From positions 1 through 16,548 of the forward strand of contig CADBQZ010000052.1 of assembly GCA_902796865.1 (NCBI GenBank): a stretch of 16,548 nucleotides of DNA, written 5' to 3'. The stretch comes from an uncultured Ruminococcus sp. (GTDB lineage: Bacteria > Bacillota > Clostridia > Oscillospirales > Ruminococcaceae). Below, piece by piece: positions 1 through 7,050 of the stretch. The translations under genes were made by a program, and so were the position numbers. The first letter of the stretch is position 1, and each line of letters begins with the position of its first letter. The notes under the pieces were generated by a model. It made no database searches. It saw only the letters and a program-made list of their open reading frames with translations, and was not told the origin of the DNA.

Positions 1-487
1 TACCGAACGCCGGCGCATACTCAGCTGCCTGTAAGTAGAAGGAAAGATCCTGTGCATGACGATCATCCATATAGTCAAGCTCATTATTAAGAAGAGCTCT
101 TACTTTTTCAGGTTCGACCGAGTCAACTACAAGAAGCAGAGAATTTTTCAAAAATGGGTCTTCAACACTGTTGAGTTTATCTTCAAGTGCAAGCAGACCG
201 TTTATTCTTGCTTCCTTTGCAAAAAATACGATCTGTTCGATATAGCTTTGCGGATTATACTTTTTCGGAAGCAGCATTATCTTAAAATGCTTCGGGATCT
301 TTCCGAGACTTTTAAGTGGGAATGAGATCATTACAGCGGCTATAGTACCGCCCACAACGATCATGATAGACGGAAGATCGTAGAACTGTGCTAAGTTGCC
401 GGGGTTTATTCCGTCATCTCCGAGCATGATAGATAGCAGGATAAATCCTATTCCGAGAACATATCCCAGCAAAGTCATAATATCCAT
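1..487 (-). CDS. motA: Flagellar motor stator protein MotA (3' end cut by window edge)
   Basis: MotA is the larger stator subunit. With MotB it forms the inner-membrane ion channel that pushes on FliG to turn the flagellum. Translating the minus strand from the ATG at 485-487 gives 162 residues without a stop before the window edge, so about 60% of a usual MotA is present. The start reads MDIMTLLGYVLGIGFILLSI, a first membrane helix, and a second helix follows at about 37-55 (PSIMIVVGGTIAAVMISF). The family stretch NGLLALEDKL lies in the cytoplasmic loop, and the visible part ends in EYAPAFG, the beginning of the conserved APAFG-[IM]-[IL]-G segment leading into helix 3. The ribosome site AAAGGGA lies about 9 bases upstream. 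Only 31 bases separate it from flbD, so it is co-transcribed. The cytoplasmic charged residues that contact FliG are only partly in view. MotB would be expected beyond the left edge. Confidence 0.95.
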   Translation of the reverse strand, partial: MDIMTLLGYVLGIGFILLSIMLGDDGINPGNLAQFYDLPSIMIVVGGTIAAVMISFPLKSLGKIPKHFKIMLLPKKYNPQSYIEQIVFFAKEARINGLLALEDKLNSVEDPFLKNSLLLVVDSVEPEKVRALLNNELDYMDDRHAQDLSFYLQAAEYAPAFG

Positions 488-518
488 AATTTACGTCCCT
501 TTCTCAATGGATTATTTT

Positions 519-704
519 TTAGGCACGGCGAATGCCCTTTTCATTTCTGTAGATCATATTTACTATTTCTTCAAGCGATTCCTTGACAATATATGTGTTT
601 CCGTTTGAAAGCTTTATTGTCGTATCAGGATTTTCCTGTATAGTCTCTATCTTATGATAGTTAAGAGCAAAACGCTGGTCATTAAGTTTTGTAAGTGTGA
701 TCAT
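519..704 (-). CDS. flbD: FlbD/SwrD family flagellar protein
   Basis: This 61-residue protein belongs to the small FlbD family found in Firmicute and spirochaete flagellar operons between flgE and the motor genes. The Bacillus subtilis member SwrD (YlzI) raises motor torque and is needed for swarming; the mechanism is not settled. The sequence starts MITLTKLNDQRFALN, contains the family pattern of 'hKIETI...PDTTIKLSNGNTYIVKES' spread over residues 16-44, and ends in a short basic tail (EKGIRRA). There is no signal peptide or membrane segment. The start at 704 has an AAAGGT ribosome site 8 bases away. It lies 103 bases downstream of flgE, in a spacer with two hairpins, and 31 bases ahead of motA. 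This position beside the stator gene fits a role in stator function. The gene name follows family usage; swrD is the Bacillus name. Confidence 0.92.
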   Translation of the reverse strand: MITLTKLNDQRFALNYHKIETIQENPDTTIKLSNGNTYIVKESLEEIVNMIYRNEKGIRRA

Positions 705-740
705 AGTTTACCTTTCATAATTACTCTATACACTCATGTT

Positions 741-767
741 GCGGAACAGAGCATTTCCCTGTTCCGC
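741..767 (-). other. Intercistronic hairpin between flgE and flbD
   Basis: A perfect 9-bp inverted repeat, GCGGAACAG (741-749) and CTGTTCCGC (759-767), encloses a 9-base loop. No run of T follows on the minus strand, so it is not a typical intrinsic terminator. It may block 3' exonucleases or partially attenuate transcription downstream of flgE, whose product is needed in far larger amounts than FlbD or MotA. The structure is seen in the sequence; the role is inferred. Confidence 0.6.
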
Positions 768-779
768 ATCATAAGCACC

Positions 780-804
780 ATCGGGTCGATTTCAAAAACC
801 CGAT
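780..804 (-). other. Second hairpin directly after the flgE stop codon
   Basis: ATCGGGT (780-786) pairs perfectly with ACCCGAT (798-804) across an 11-base loop. On the transcribed strand it begins 3 bases after the flgE TAA (808-810). It has no following T run. With the 741-767 hairpin it makes a tandem pair that fills most of the 103-base spacer. Confidence 0.5.
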
Positions 805-807
805 CAA

Positions 808-2385
808 TTATCTCTTAAGATTTATAAGTTCTTCAAGCATTGTATCAGAAACTGTGATAAGTCTTGAACAAGCCTGGAAACCTCTCTGTGTTGTTATCAT
901 ATCAGCCATTTCCTGTGAAAGGTCTGTATTTGATGTTTCAAGAGTACCGCCGAGTATCGTACCTGTACCGTTAGTACCTGCGATAGTTATCTGCGGTTCA
1001 CCTGAGTTAAGTGATTTTGAGAAGTATGTATTACCTGTCTGGCTAAGACCTGCCGGGTTTGCAAATGTAGCAAGGTCGATACGTCCGATCTCTAAAAGAC
1101 CAAATGTAGCATGAGTTGCTGAAATGATACCCTTGTCATTTATAGAGATACCTGTAAGGTCTGCAACTGTCTGCTCGCCGCCTTCTGTACCGCCTGAAAG
1201 GAGGAAGTTGCCCTGTCCAAGACCGAGGTTTGGTGAAGGAAGGCTCGGTGTACAGGTTGCCTGACCTGAAAGGCTTGTAACATCATAAGCATTTATAGTG
1301 TTAAGATTCGGATAACCGATCGTGATCGAGTTGTTCGAGTCTGTACCGTTATTTTTGAGAACTACAGTACCTGCGCTCTTTAACTGATTTTCAGTAAGAG
1401 TAGCAACATATGTACCCATCTGGATAGTAAGTGAATTATCGGCTGAAAGTGTAAGGCTCATTGAAAGATTGCCGTTAGCGCTGAATTCATCGCCTACTGA
1501 CTGAACAGTAAAGAACTGGTCAAGACCCTCAGGAAGTGTTACTGTACCTGAATTTACACCAAAATCTGCATTTACTATCTGTGCGCCTGTGAGCGGGCTT
1601 GAAAATGCTCCCGGATCGCTTGCTGAGATCGTAAATGTACCGCCTGCGTGTGGCTTACCGTTGTTGGCGGTCTTGATAGCATTGTTGATCTCAGTATTAA
1701 GCTCTGTCATATTGCTGAAATTCTCATCTGCATTAAGTGTAACAACGATAGATGAGCTTGTGATCTCAGCAGTTACCTTCTGACCGATAGGAAGCTTCTT
1801 GCTTGATGCGAAAACGATATTAACGTTTCCGGCTTCGGATTCATTTGAAGCATCTATTGTATATGCGATATTGTTTATATTGTCTGTAACGCTCGGTGCC
1901 TGTGCATTCTCATACGGAAGCTGAACTTTGATCTTTTCAGAACCGGGATCTTTACCCGAAGGATCACCGGATACACCGAGAACGAAGTTACCGTTTACAT
2001 CAACAACGTTACCTTCTGCATCTATATCAAGCATACCAGCTTTTGTATAGAAGATATTTCCGTCGTTGTCCATTACCTGAAGGTAGCCTTCACCGGCGAT
2101 AGCAACGTCGAGTGTATAGCCTGTTGTTGACATTACTGACTGTGAGTGGTTTACGTCAACGCTTCCGAGCTTTGAACCGTAACCTATCTCTGTAGGGTTC
2201 ACACCACCGCTTGTAGGTGTAGCAGCAGCTGCTGCTGAGTTTGTCTGATAATAAACATCTCTGAATGTAGCTCTTGAGTGTTTATAACCGTATGTACTTA
2301 CGTTTGCGATATTGTTACCGATAACGTCCATTTTACCCTGATGTGTTATCATACCTGCAACGCCTGAATATAAAGATCTTACCAT
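808..2385 (-). CDS. flgE: Flagellar hook protein FlgE
   Basis: FlgE polymerises about 120 copies into the curved hook joining rod and filament. I place the start at the ATG at 2385, giving 525 residues, because AGGAGGA (2391-2397) sits at ideal spacing and the family start MVRSLYSGVAGM begins there; the frame stays open upstream to 2442 but that extension has no homologous look. The N-terminal D0 region shows the rod/hook signature NIANVSTYGYKHSRATF (26-42), followed by EIGYGSKLGSVDVNHSQ and an 'IAGEGYLQV' strand near 96-104. The C terminus has SNTDLSQEMADMITTQRGFQ (485-504) and ends in MLEELINLKR, the conserved closing helix. The middle (about 150-430) is a long low-conservation Ser/Thr/Asn-rich hook-surface region, longer than the roughly 400-residue enteric protein. 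Oddities: Cys506 where the family usually has Asn in the 'GFQAN-[SA]-R' helix, a second Cys at 378, and a five-alanine run at 51-55. Confidence 0.97.
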   Translation of the reverse strand: MVRSLYSGVAGMITHQGKMDVIGNNIANVSTYGYKHSRATFRDVYYQTNSAAAAATPTSGGVNPTEIGYGSKLGSVDVNHSQSVMSTTGYTLDVAIAGEGYLQVMDNDGNIFYTKAGMLDIDAEGNVVDVNGNFVLGVSGDPSGKDPGSEKIKVQLPYENAQAPSVTDNINNIAYTIDASNESEAGNVNIVFASSKKLPIGQKVTAEITSSSIVVTLNADENFSNMTELNTEINNAIKTANNGKPHAGGTFTISASDPGAFSSPLTGAQIVNADFGVNSGTVTLPEGLDQFFTVQSVGDEFSANGNLSMSLTLSADNSLTIQMGTYVATLTENQLKSAGTVVLKNNGTDSNNSITIGYPNLNTINAYDVTSLSGQATCTPSLPSPNLGLGQGNFLLSGGTEGGEQTVADLTGISINDKGIISATHATFGLLEIGRIDLATFANPAGLSQTGNTYFSKSLNSGEPQITIAGTNGTGTILGGTLETSNTDLSQEMADMITTQRGFQACSRLITVSDTMLEELINLKR

Positions 2386-2390
2386 AATAA

Positions 2391-2397
2391 TCCTCCT
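2391..2397 (-). promoter_or_regulatory. Strong ribosome binding site deciding the flgE start
   Basis: AGGAGGA on the minus strand, 5 bases before the ATG at 2383-2385. It is the only good site near the possible flgE starts and rules out initiation further upstream in the same open frame. Confidence 0.85.
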
Positions 2398-2417
2398 AAA
2401 GTCTCTGTGGACCGCCG

Positions 2418-2445
2418 GATATGCCGTCAGTCGGTCGGGCATATC
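2418..2445 (-). other. Hairpin in the flgE leader
   Basis: GATATGCC (2418-2425) and GGCATATC (2438-2445) form a perfect 8-bp stem with a 12-base loop, about 20 bases upstream of the flgE ribosome site. Alternative pairings exist with the GACCG/CGGTC pair at 2410-2414 and 2432-2436. It leaves the ribosome site free, so a stabilising or processing role is more likely than translational blocking; this is inference. Confidence 0.45.
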
Positions 2446-2470
2446 AAAAGCTTCCTTTAAAAGGTCCGGC

Positions 2471-2860
2471 TCATATTACCACGGTCCCATCAATGTTTGT
2501 AAATACGTTTCCTGTCATTTCTTCTCTGTTGACAGTTGTTATTACTGTGTTGTTCTTAACACTTACTATAAAAGCTGCTTCATCAAGAAGGATAAGCGTA
2601 TCATCTAATCCTTTTTCATCTGCCAGCTTGATAGCCTCGTTTAATCTTTCAAGATTGTCCGGTGACAGTTCGATATTCCGCTCCAGCACTCGATTCATAG
2701 CGTGTCTTGAAAAATTGACTTGTGTTTTTTCGTCGATCTGCTCCTGCAGGATATCTTTAAAGCTTCTGCTTGCCGTAGAATCAGCAACGTCCTGTGGAGT
2801 CTTATGCGGGATCCCTGTAGTTATAGGGGTAGATATGCGTTTAATATCAATTGCATTCAT
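2471..2860 (-). CDS. Conserved flagellar operon protein, TIGR02530 (flg_new) type
   Basis: This 129-residue protein matches what I know of the uncharacterised family found between flgD and flgE in Gram-positive and some other flagellar operons. The N-terminal 45 residues are variable and polar. From about residue 47 the family core is plain: VNFSRHAMNRVLERNIELSP, then a helical stretch (LERLNEAIKLADEKG) and LILLDEAAFIVSVKNNTVIT, ending in NVFTNIDGTVVI. It has no membrane segment or signal peptide. The start at 2860 has AAGGAG about 9 bases upstream; a second ATG lies 4 bases inside in another frame and is ignored. It starts 39 bases after flgD and ends 85 bases before flgE. The location suggests a part in hook-cap or hook assembly, possibly as a chaperone or export factor, but no function is established to my knowledge. 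Confidence 0.9.
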   Translation of the reverse strand: MNAIDIKRISTPITTGIPHKTPQDVADSTASRSFKDILQEQIDEKTQVNFSRHAMNRVLERNIELSPDNLERLNEAIKLADEKGLDDTLILLDEAAFIVSVKNNTVITTVNREEMTGNVFTNIDGTVVI

Positions 2861-2899
2861 ACTAACAGACTCCTTTCTATCAGAATTTCACTTTGTTCT

Positions 2900-3385
2900 T
2901 CAGGCATCCTTAGTTTCAGCAGTCTGAGTATCAGCAGATGTCTGTGCATTTGAAGTGCTCACCTCAGTTACCTTTGAATAATCATAAGGCTGACCGTTTA
3001 CGTAGATCTTATAATCTCCGTCCTGCATAACGATCTTTTCGACCTTACCTGTTACGCTGGTCGTTTCACCGCCGATAACATTATTTGAAATAGTAACATT
3101 CTGTCCAAGCATACCCATTACATAGCTCTGCTTTGAAAACTGGCTCAAAGACATCATTTCTTCCATCGTGGAAAACTGTGCCATCTGAGAAAGATACTGT
3201 GCATCGTCCATAGGATTCATAAAATCCTGATGTGTAAGCTGATTTACCATGAGTTCAAGGAAATCGCTGTTTGAAAGCTTATCTTCTTTATCTCCGAAAA
3301 CGGCATCGTACTTTTTGCCTGTTTTAGCTGTACCGCTCAGAAGATCAAGATAATTTCTGTCTGAACTTGTTGGAGTTATTGCCAT
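2900..3385 (-). CDS. flgD: Flagellar hook assembly (cap) protein FlgD, short form
   Basis: FlgD forms the temporary cap on the growing hook and guides FlgE subunits into place. From the ATG at 3385 the product has 161 residues; a codon upstream at 3394 lies inside the ribosome site region and is rejected, whereas GAAAGGGTG (3392-3400) is well spaced for 3385. The N-terminal FlgD domain is clear: KLSNSDFLELMVNQLTHQDF at about 35-54, then the MDDAQYLSQMAQFSTMEEM segment. After residue 85 a short beta-rich part (GQNVTISNNVIGG, KVEKIVMQDGDYKIYVNGQ) corresponds to the small Tudor-like domain. The inserted FnIII/Ig-like domain seen in the longer enteric protein is absent, as is usual in Firmicutes. 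The tail (TSNAQTSADTQTAETKDA) is disordered. It follows fliK with a 17-base gap. Confidence 0.95.
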   Translation of the reverse strand: MAITPTSSDRNYLDLLSGTAKTGKKYDAVFGDKEDKLSNSDFLELMVNQLTHQDFMNPMDDAQYLSQMAQFSTMEEMMSLSQFSKQSYVMGMLGQNVTISNNVIGGETTSVTGKVEKIVMQDGDYKIYVNGQPYDYSKVTEVSTSNAQTSADTQTAETKDA

Positions 3386-3402
3386 ACAAAACACCCTTTC
3401 TT

Positions 3403-5223
3403 TTATATTTTGATATTAAGTGCCGAATCGTCACTTATACCGCTCACTGATATTTCCTGCTCGTAAGCTGTTCCTGATGCAGATATTTCATCATCTTTAT
3501 GAAGCTTCTGCCGCAGATGTCTGAAATGATTCTGCTGTTCTGCTTCCTGCTGGCGTCTTTCATCGTACTGATCGAATCCTGATTGTGCCGGCATAACTGT
3601 TTCTGCCGTTTTAACACTATTGTTCTCGATATGTACATTATGATCGCTTAGTGAAGCCTGAAGCGATGCAAGATCTCTGTTTAACAGGTCTGCTGTTTTT
3701 TCACTTGATGCCACTATAGAAAGCACTGATCTTCCTGCTTCATCTGAAACAAGCTTTACAAGTATCTCACCTAATCCTTCCGGTCTGAGCTTTACAGTAA
3801 ATTCGCTCCTGCCCTTCTGGAGATTTTCAGCAATTCCCTTTGCAAGCTGCTGATCCGGTGAACCGTATTTTGCTTTATTCATCTCAAGTTCAGCATATGC
3901 TCTTTCAAAACTTATGTCCACTCTGTGTATCCTGTCCATAAGATTCTCTGCATTAAGACTGCTTGTAAGACTTTCAGGTGAGGTTGTTTCGGAAACATTC
4001 TTTTCAGTTTGTGTACTTTCAGCTGCAGGTCTGTCGGCTGTTTTTTTCTCATCCGTTTTGAGAATACCGCTGTTTTCTGAAGTCTCACTGTTATTTACGC
4101 TTTCAACGTTCTTGATTCTTCCGCCGTATTTGCGTTCAAAGGCTGCATCAAAACCATCATCAGCTTCTTTAACAGGTCCGACATTCTCTCTGACATTCTT
4201 CATAACTCTTGCAAAGTCAATGGTATCTTCGCTGTCCTGCCCCATATCCTGCTTTGGTGTATCAGGCTCCTTTGAAGCCGGAACATAACTCACTATCTCC
4301 ATTTCCCCGCTTTTTATAAGTTCTTCCGGGTCAAACAGTGCCTTTTCGGTTATTCCCGACACAGTACCCTGCGTCTTAAATACAGCGCTGTCTGATACGT
4401 CAGATGCTATAGGTATCGCATTTCCTGTCCTGATAAAATCAAGAAGTCCTGCAAGCTGCATGGGGTCTATTCGCACAATATTCTCAGAAAAATCAAAGCT
4501 ATCCTGAACATCGTCGATCTTATTTATCTCTTTTATAAGATCATCCGTGAATTTTCTTGCGCTGTCAAAGCCCTGCACTGTTATCTCATCAGAGAACTTT
4601 TCAAGTTCAGGCTCTATCGCATTTACGACCTCTTCCATTTGCTGATGGAGTGTATCCGTGACAACGGGTGTTTCAGCCGTGCTTTCTTCCTGCCCAAATG
4701 AACTTAATTTCCAGCCTCCGTTAAATTGCTGGAAGTGCTTCATATCATCAATAGTTCTGATGTTATGATTGTTCTTAAAGCTCACAAAGCTTCTTTCCAC
4801 ATCATATCTCGGCAGTTCGTTTTCAACAACAGGTTCATCTTCTGGTTCGTCAAATGAGAATATTACTTCATTTTCGAAACCATTCAAAGGCTTATCGCTG
4901 TCAAGATTTTCAAATTCTTCAGAAACATCTGACATCTCAACTGCTCCTGAAGCAAGATCTGCCGGAACCGAAAGACCTGCTGCAAATTCGATAAGAGTAT
5001 CAGCAGCACCTCCGAAAAGACCGCCCTCCTGTCCGTTTTCCATGACAGGCTCCTGTATAATTCCGGAACCATCCTGAGCATTTTTCGTGTTGGAAATTAT
5101 CATCTGCATAATATCCATAAACGAAATGCCGGATTCCATCATCTTGTCAACATTGATACCCTGAGCCTCTGCCTGCTGCATGACCTGCGCTCTGAGTCCC
5201 TGAGTTATCTGTCCTGTATCCAT
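3403..5223 (-). CDS. fliK: Flagellar hook-length control protein FliK
   Basis: FliK is secreted during hook growth, measures its length and switches the export gate from hook to filament substrates. I choose the ATG at 5223 (606 residues) because AAAGGTGG lies 7 bases upstream; a GTG six codons further up would fall on that site. Residues 1-440 are a long, poorly conserved, acidic, low-complexity ruler-like region. The C-terminal Flg_hook domain is at about 455-545, with LAKGIAENLQKGRSEFTVKL, the signature LRPEGLGEI (479-487), then LVKLVSDEAG and repeated helix-strand pairs (ASSEKTADLLNRDLASL). A Gln/Arg/His-rich tail (RRQQEAEQQNHFRHLRQK) precedes the stop. It is flanked by fliJ (47 bases) and flgD (17 bases). 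It is longer than the roughly 400-residue enteric FliK; the extra length is all in the N-terminal region. Confidence 0.95.
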   Translation of the reverse strand: MDTGQITQGLRAQVMQQAEAQGINVDKMMESGISFMDIMQMIISNTKNAQDGSGIIQEPVMENGQEGGLFGGAADTLIEFAAGLSVPADLASGAVEMSDVSEEFENLDSDKPLNGFENEVIFSFDEPEDEPVVENELPRYDVERSFVSFKNNHNIRTIDDMKHFQQFNGGWKLSSFGQEESTAETPVVTDTLHQQMEEVVNAIEPELEKFSDEITVQGFDSARKFTDDLIKEINKIDDVQDSFDFSENIVRIDPMQLAGLLDFIRTGNAIPIASDVSDSAVFKTQGTVSGITEKALFDPEELIKSGEMEIVSYVPASKEPDTPKQDMGQDSEDTIDFARVMKNVRENVGPVKEADDGFDAAFERKYGGRIKNVESVNNSETSENSGILKTDEKKTADRPAAESTQTEKNVSETTSPESLTSSLNAENLMDRIHRVDISFERAYAELEMNKAKYGSPDQQLAKGIAENLQKGRSEFTVKLRPEGLGEILVKLVSDEAGRSVLSIVASSEKTADLLNRDLASLQASLSDHNVHIENNSVKTAETVMPAQSGFDQYDERRQQEAEQQNHFRHLRQKLHKDDEISASGTAYEQEISVSGISDDSALNIKI

Positions 5224-5270
5224 TCTTTCACCACCTTTCACTGTAATTATAAACTAGATATATAATACAA

Positions 5271-5714
5271 CTATTCAGCCGATGACAATTTGAATGATAA
5301 GAATTCTTCTATTGCATTCTCATTTTCTTTAACAGCCAAATGGTCATATTCGCTTTTTTGTTCCTCCCTGAGCTTTTCAAGCCCGAATACATCCTGGGAG
5401 AGAGAGACTACTTTTCGTCTCTGTTTTTCTATTTTCATGTCCATAAGACCTATCTGGTATTTCAGCTGTGTTTGTTCACGCTTGATACCGTCCATCTGCA
5501 TACTATAGAACATAAGTCTTGAAGCTGTCGTTCCCTTTGCTACTTCCTTTGCAGACGCCTCACGGACCTCTTCCATATTCTTTATAAGTTCTTCAACTCT
5601 GAGTTCAAGATTGTTCTTTTCACGCCTCAAGGACATAAGGTTATTTTTTTCAGCTTCAAGAATCTGTTTTTTATAATCATACATCTTTTGAAGAGAAAAT
5701 ACAAATTTCTTCAT
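5271..5714 (-). CDS. fliJ: Flagellar export chaperone/stalk protein FliJ
   Basis: FliJ is the coiled-coil stalk that sits in the centre of the FliI hexamer, much like the gamma subunit of F1-ATPase, and links it to the export gate protein FlhA. The 147-residue product matches the usual size. It opens MKKFVFSLQKMYDYKKQ, the family start ('F.F.L...L..k'), and is predicted almost wholly helical, with heptad-like Leu/Glu/Lys patterns at 15-60 and 70-125 (e.g. LRREKNNLELRVEELIKNME; EKQRRKVVSLSQDVFGLEKL). Its ribosome site AAGGAGG (5723-5729) overlaps the fliI stop codon (TAA, 5728-5730), so the two genes are probably translationally coupled. Sequence conservation in this family is low; assignment rests on helical pattern, N-terminal motif and position after fliI. 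Confidence 0.93.
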   Translation of the reverse strand: MKKFVFSLQKMYDYKKQILEAEKNNLMSLRREKNNLELRVEELIKNMEEVREASAKEVAKGTTASRLMFYSMQMDGIKREQTQLKYQIGLMDMKIEKQRRKVVSLSQDVFGLEKLREEQKSEYDHLAVKENENAIEEFLSFKLSSAE

Positions 5715-5727
5715 TCAAAAAGCCTCC

Positions 5728-7050
5728 TTACTCCTCAAACATCTGTGTCATTATCTGCACAGTATCTTGAAAGTCGACCTTTTGACTGACAGGCTGCTGT
5801 AAAAATTCATCTATCCCCTTCATCTTTTTTATAGCATCATCAAGTTCAGGATTAGTACCGCTTTTGTATGCACCTATCGAAATAAGATCTGCATTTTCCT
5901 GATAAAGCGACATTATCCTTCGTATCTTTGATGCTGCTCTTTTCTGTTCCGGGGAAGCTATCTCTGACATAAGACGGCTAAGACTTGCCGTAACATCTAT
6001 AGCAGGATAGTGATTTTTCATCGCTATCTTTCTTGAAAGCATTATATGTCCGTCAATAATACCTCTTACTGTATCCGAAACTGGTTCGTTTGAATCATCA
6101 CCTTCAACAAGGACGGTGAAAAGTCCTGTTATAGAACCTGTACGGAAATTTCCGCATCGTTCAAGCAGCTTCGGAAGCGACGCATATATCGACGGCGTAT
6201 AGCCTCTTGCAACAGGCGGTTCGCCTATACTTAGTCCTATCTCACGCTCAGCCATACAAAAACGTGTGAGCGAATCCATCATGAGCAGGACATCTTTTCC
6301 CATATCCTTGAAGTATTCTGCTATGGTAGTCGCAGTAAGACAGCATTTCGAGCGCATCATAGCCGGCTGGTCAGAAGTAGCAACTACAAGAACCGATCTT
6401 TTAAGTCCTTCCGGACCCAAGTCACGATTCATAAATTCCATTACTTCTCTGCCACGCTCTCCAACGAGTGCTATGACATTGACATCGGCTTTGATATTAC
6501 GAGCTATCATGCCCATAAGAGTACTCTTACCAACACCGCTTCCTGCAAAGATACCCATTCTCTGACCCTTGCCTATAGTCATCATTCCGTCGATGGCTTT
6601 TACGCCAAGCTCGATAGGCTGTGTGATAGGCGGTCTGTCAAGAGGATTTGAACGAACACCGTTTATGCTGTATCTTGCCCCCTGAGAAATAGGACCCTTT
6701 CCGTCTATCGGATTTCCGATAGCATCTATCGCTCTGCCGACCATATCCTCGCTTACGTTTATAGTAAGCTTTTCACGGGTATTTTCAACAAAGCTTCCAT
6801 ATCCTATGCCGTCTGTGTCTGAATAAGGCATCAGCAGAACCTTATTGTCTCGAAAGCCTACGACTTCCGCTAAAACTTCAGTTTTGTTCTGCCCACCTGA
6901 AAACATCCTGCAAACATCACCTATGTTGCACTCGATGCCGGATGCTTCGACTGTCATGGCAACTATCTGCTCGATCTTTCCATATACCTTATAAAAATTG
7001 CCCAATCTTATATTTGAACATAACTCTGTCTGGTCAAGGTTAACCCTCAT
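5728..7050 (-). CDS. fliI: Flagellum-specific ATPase FliI
   Basis: FliI is the hexameric ATPase of the flagellar type III export apparatus. From the ATG at 7050 it has 440 residues, the normal size. A TTG nine codons upstream is open but the AAAGGTG site fits the ATG, which overlaps the fliH end by 11 bases. The beta-barrel domain is at 1-100. The catalytic domain carries Walker A AGSGVGKST (169-177), VGERGREV with the catalytic Glu (196-203), Walker B VLLMMDS (254-260) and the FliI/YscN signature that begins PPVARGYTPSIYASLPKLLE (278-297). The C-terminal helical domain includes SRLMSEIASPEQKRAA and LISIGAYKSG. The usual 'MMRLKAAFTAT' segment reads MMRSKCCLTAT here, with two adjacent cysteines (236-237). 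FliH, encoded just upstream, is its regulator, and FliJ its stalk. Confidence 0.98.
   Translation of the reverse strand: MRVNLDQTELCSNIRLGNFYKVYGKIEQIVAMTVEASGIECNIGDVCRMFSGGQNKTEVLAEVVGFRDNKVLLMPYSDTDGIGYGSFVENTREKLTINVSEDMVGRAIDAIGNPIDGKGPISQGARYSINGVRSNPLDRPPITQPIELGVKAIDGMMTIGKGQRMGIFAGSGVGKSTLMGMIARNIKADVNVIALVGERGREVMEFMNRDLGPEGLKRSVLVVATSDQPAMMRSKCCLTATTIAEYFKDMGKDVLLMMDSLTRFCMAEREIGLSIGEPPVARGYTPSIYASLPKLLERCGNFRTGSITGLFTVLVEGDDSNEPVSDTVRGIIDGHIMLSRKIAMKNHYPAIDVTASLSRLMSEIASPEQKRAASKIRRIMSLYQENADLISIGAYKSGTNPELDDAIKKMKGIDEFLQQPVSQKVDFQDTVQIMTQMFEE

Noticed and set aside
2386..2442. 19-residue N-terminal extension of FlgE
   Set aside because: Its start has no ribosome site, and the conserved FlgE N terminus and AGGAGGA both point to the ATG at 2385.
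2421..2927. 168-codon plus-strand open frame opposite the TIGR02530-type gene
   Set aside because: Low-complexity Ser/Leu-rich product typical of an antisense shadow; the minus-strand gene has a ribosome site and family motifs.
2900..3385. FlgD as a truncated pseudogene because it is shorter than the enteric protein
   Set aside because: Short FlgD without the Ig-like domain is usual in Firmicutes; the frame is intact with a good ribosome site.
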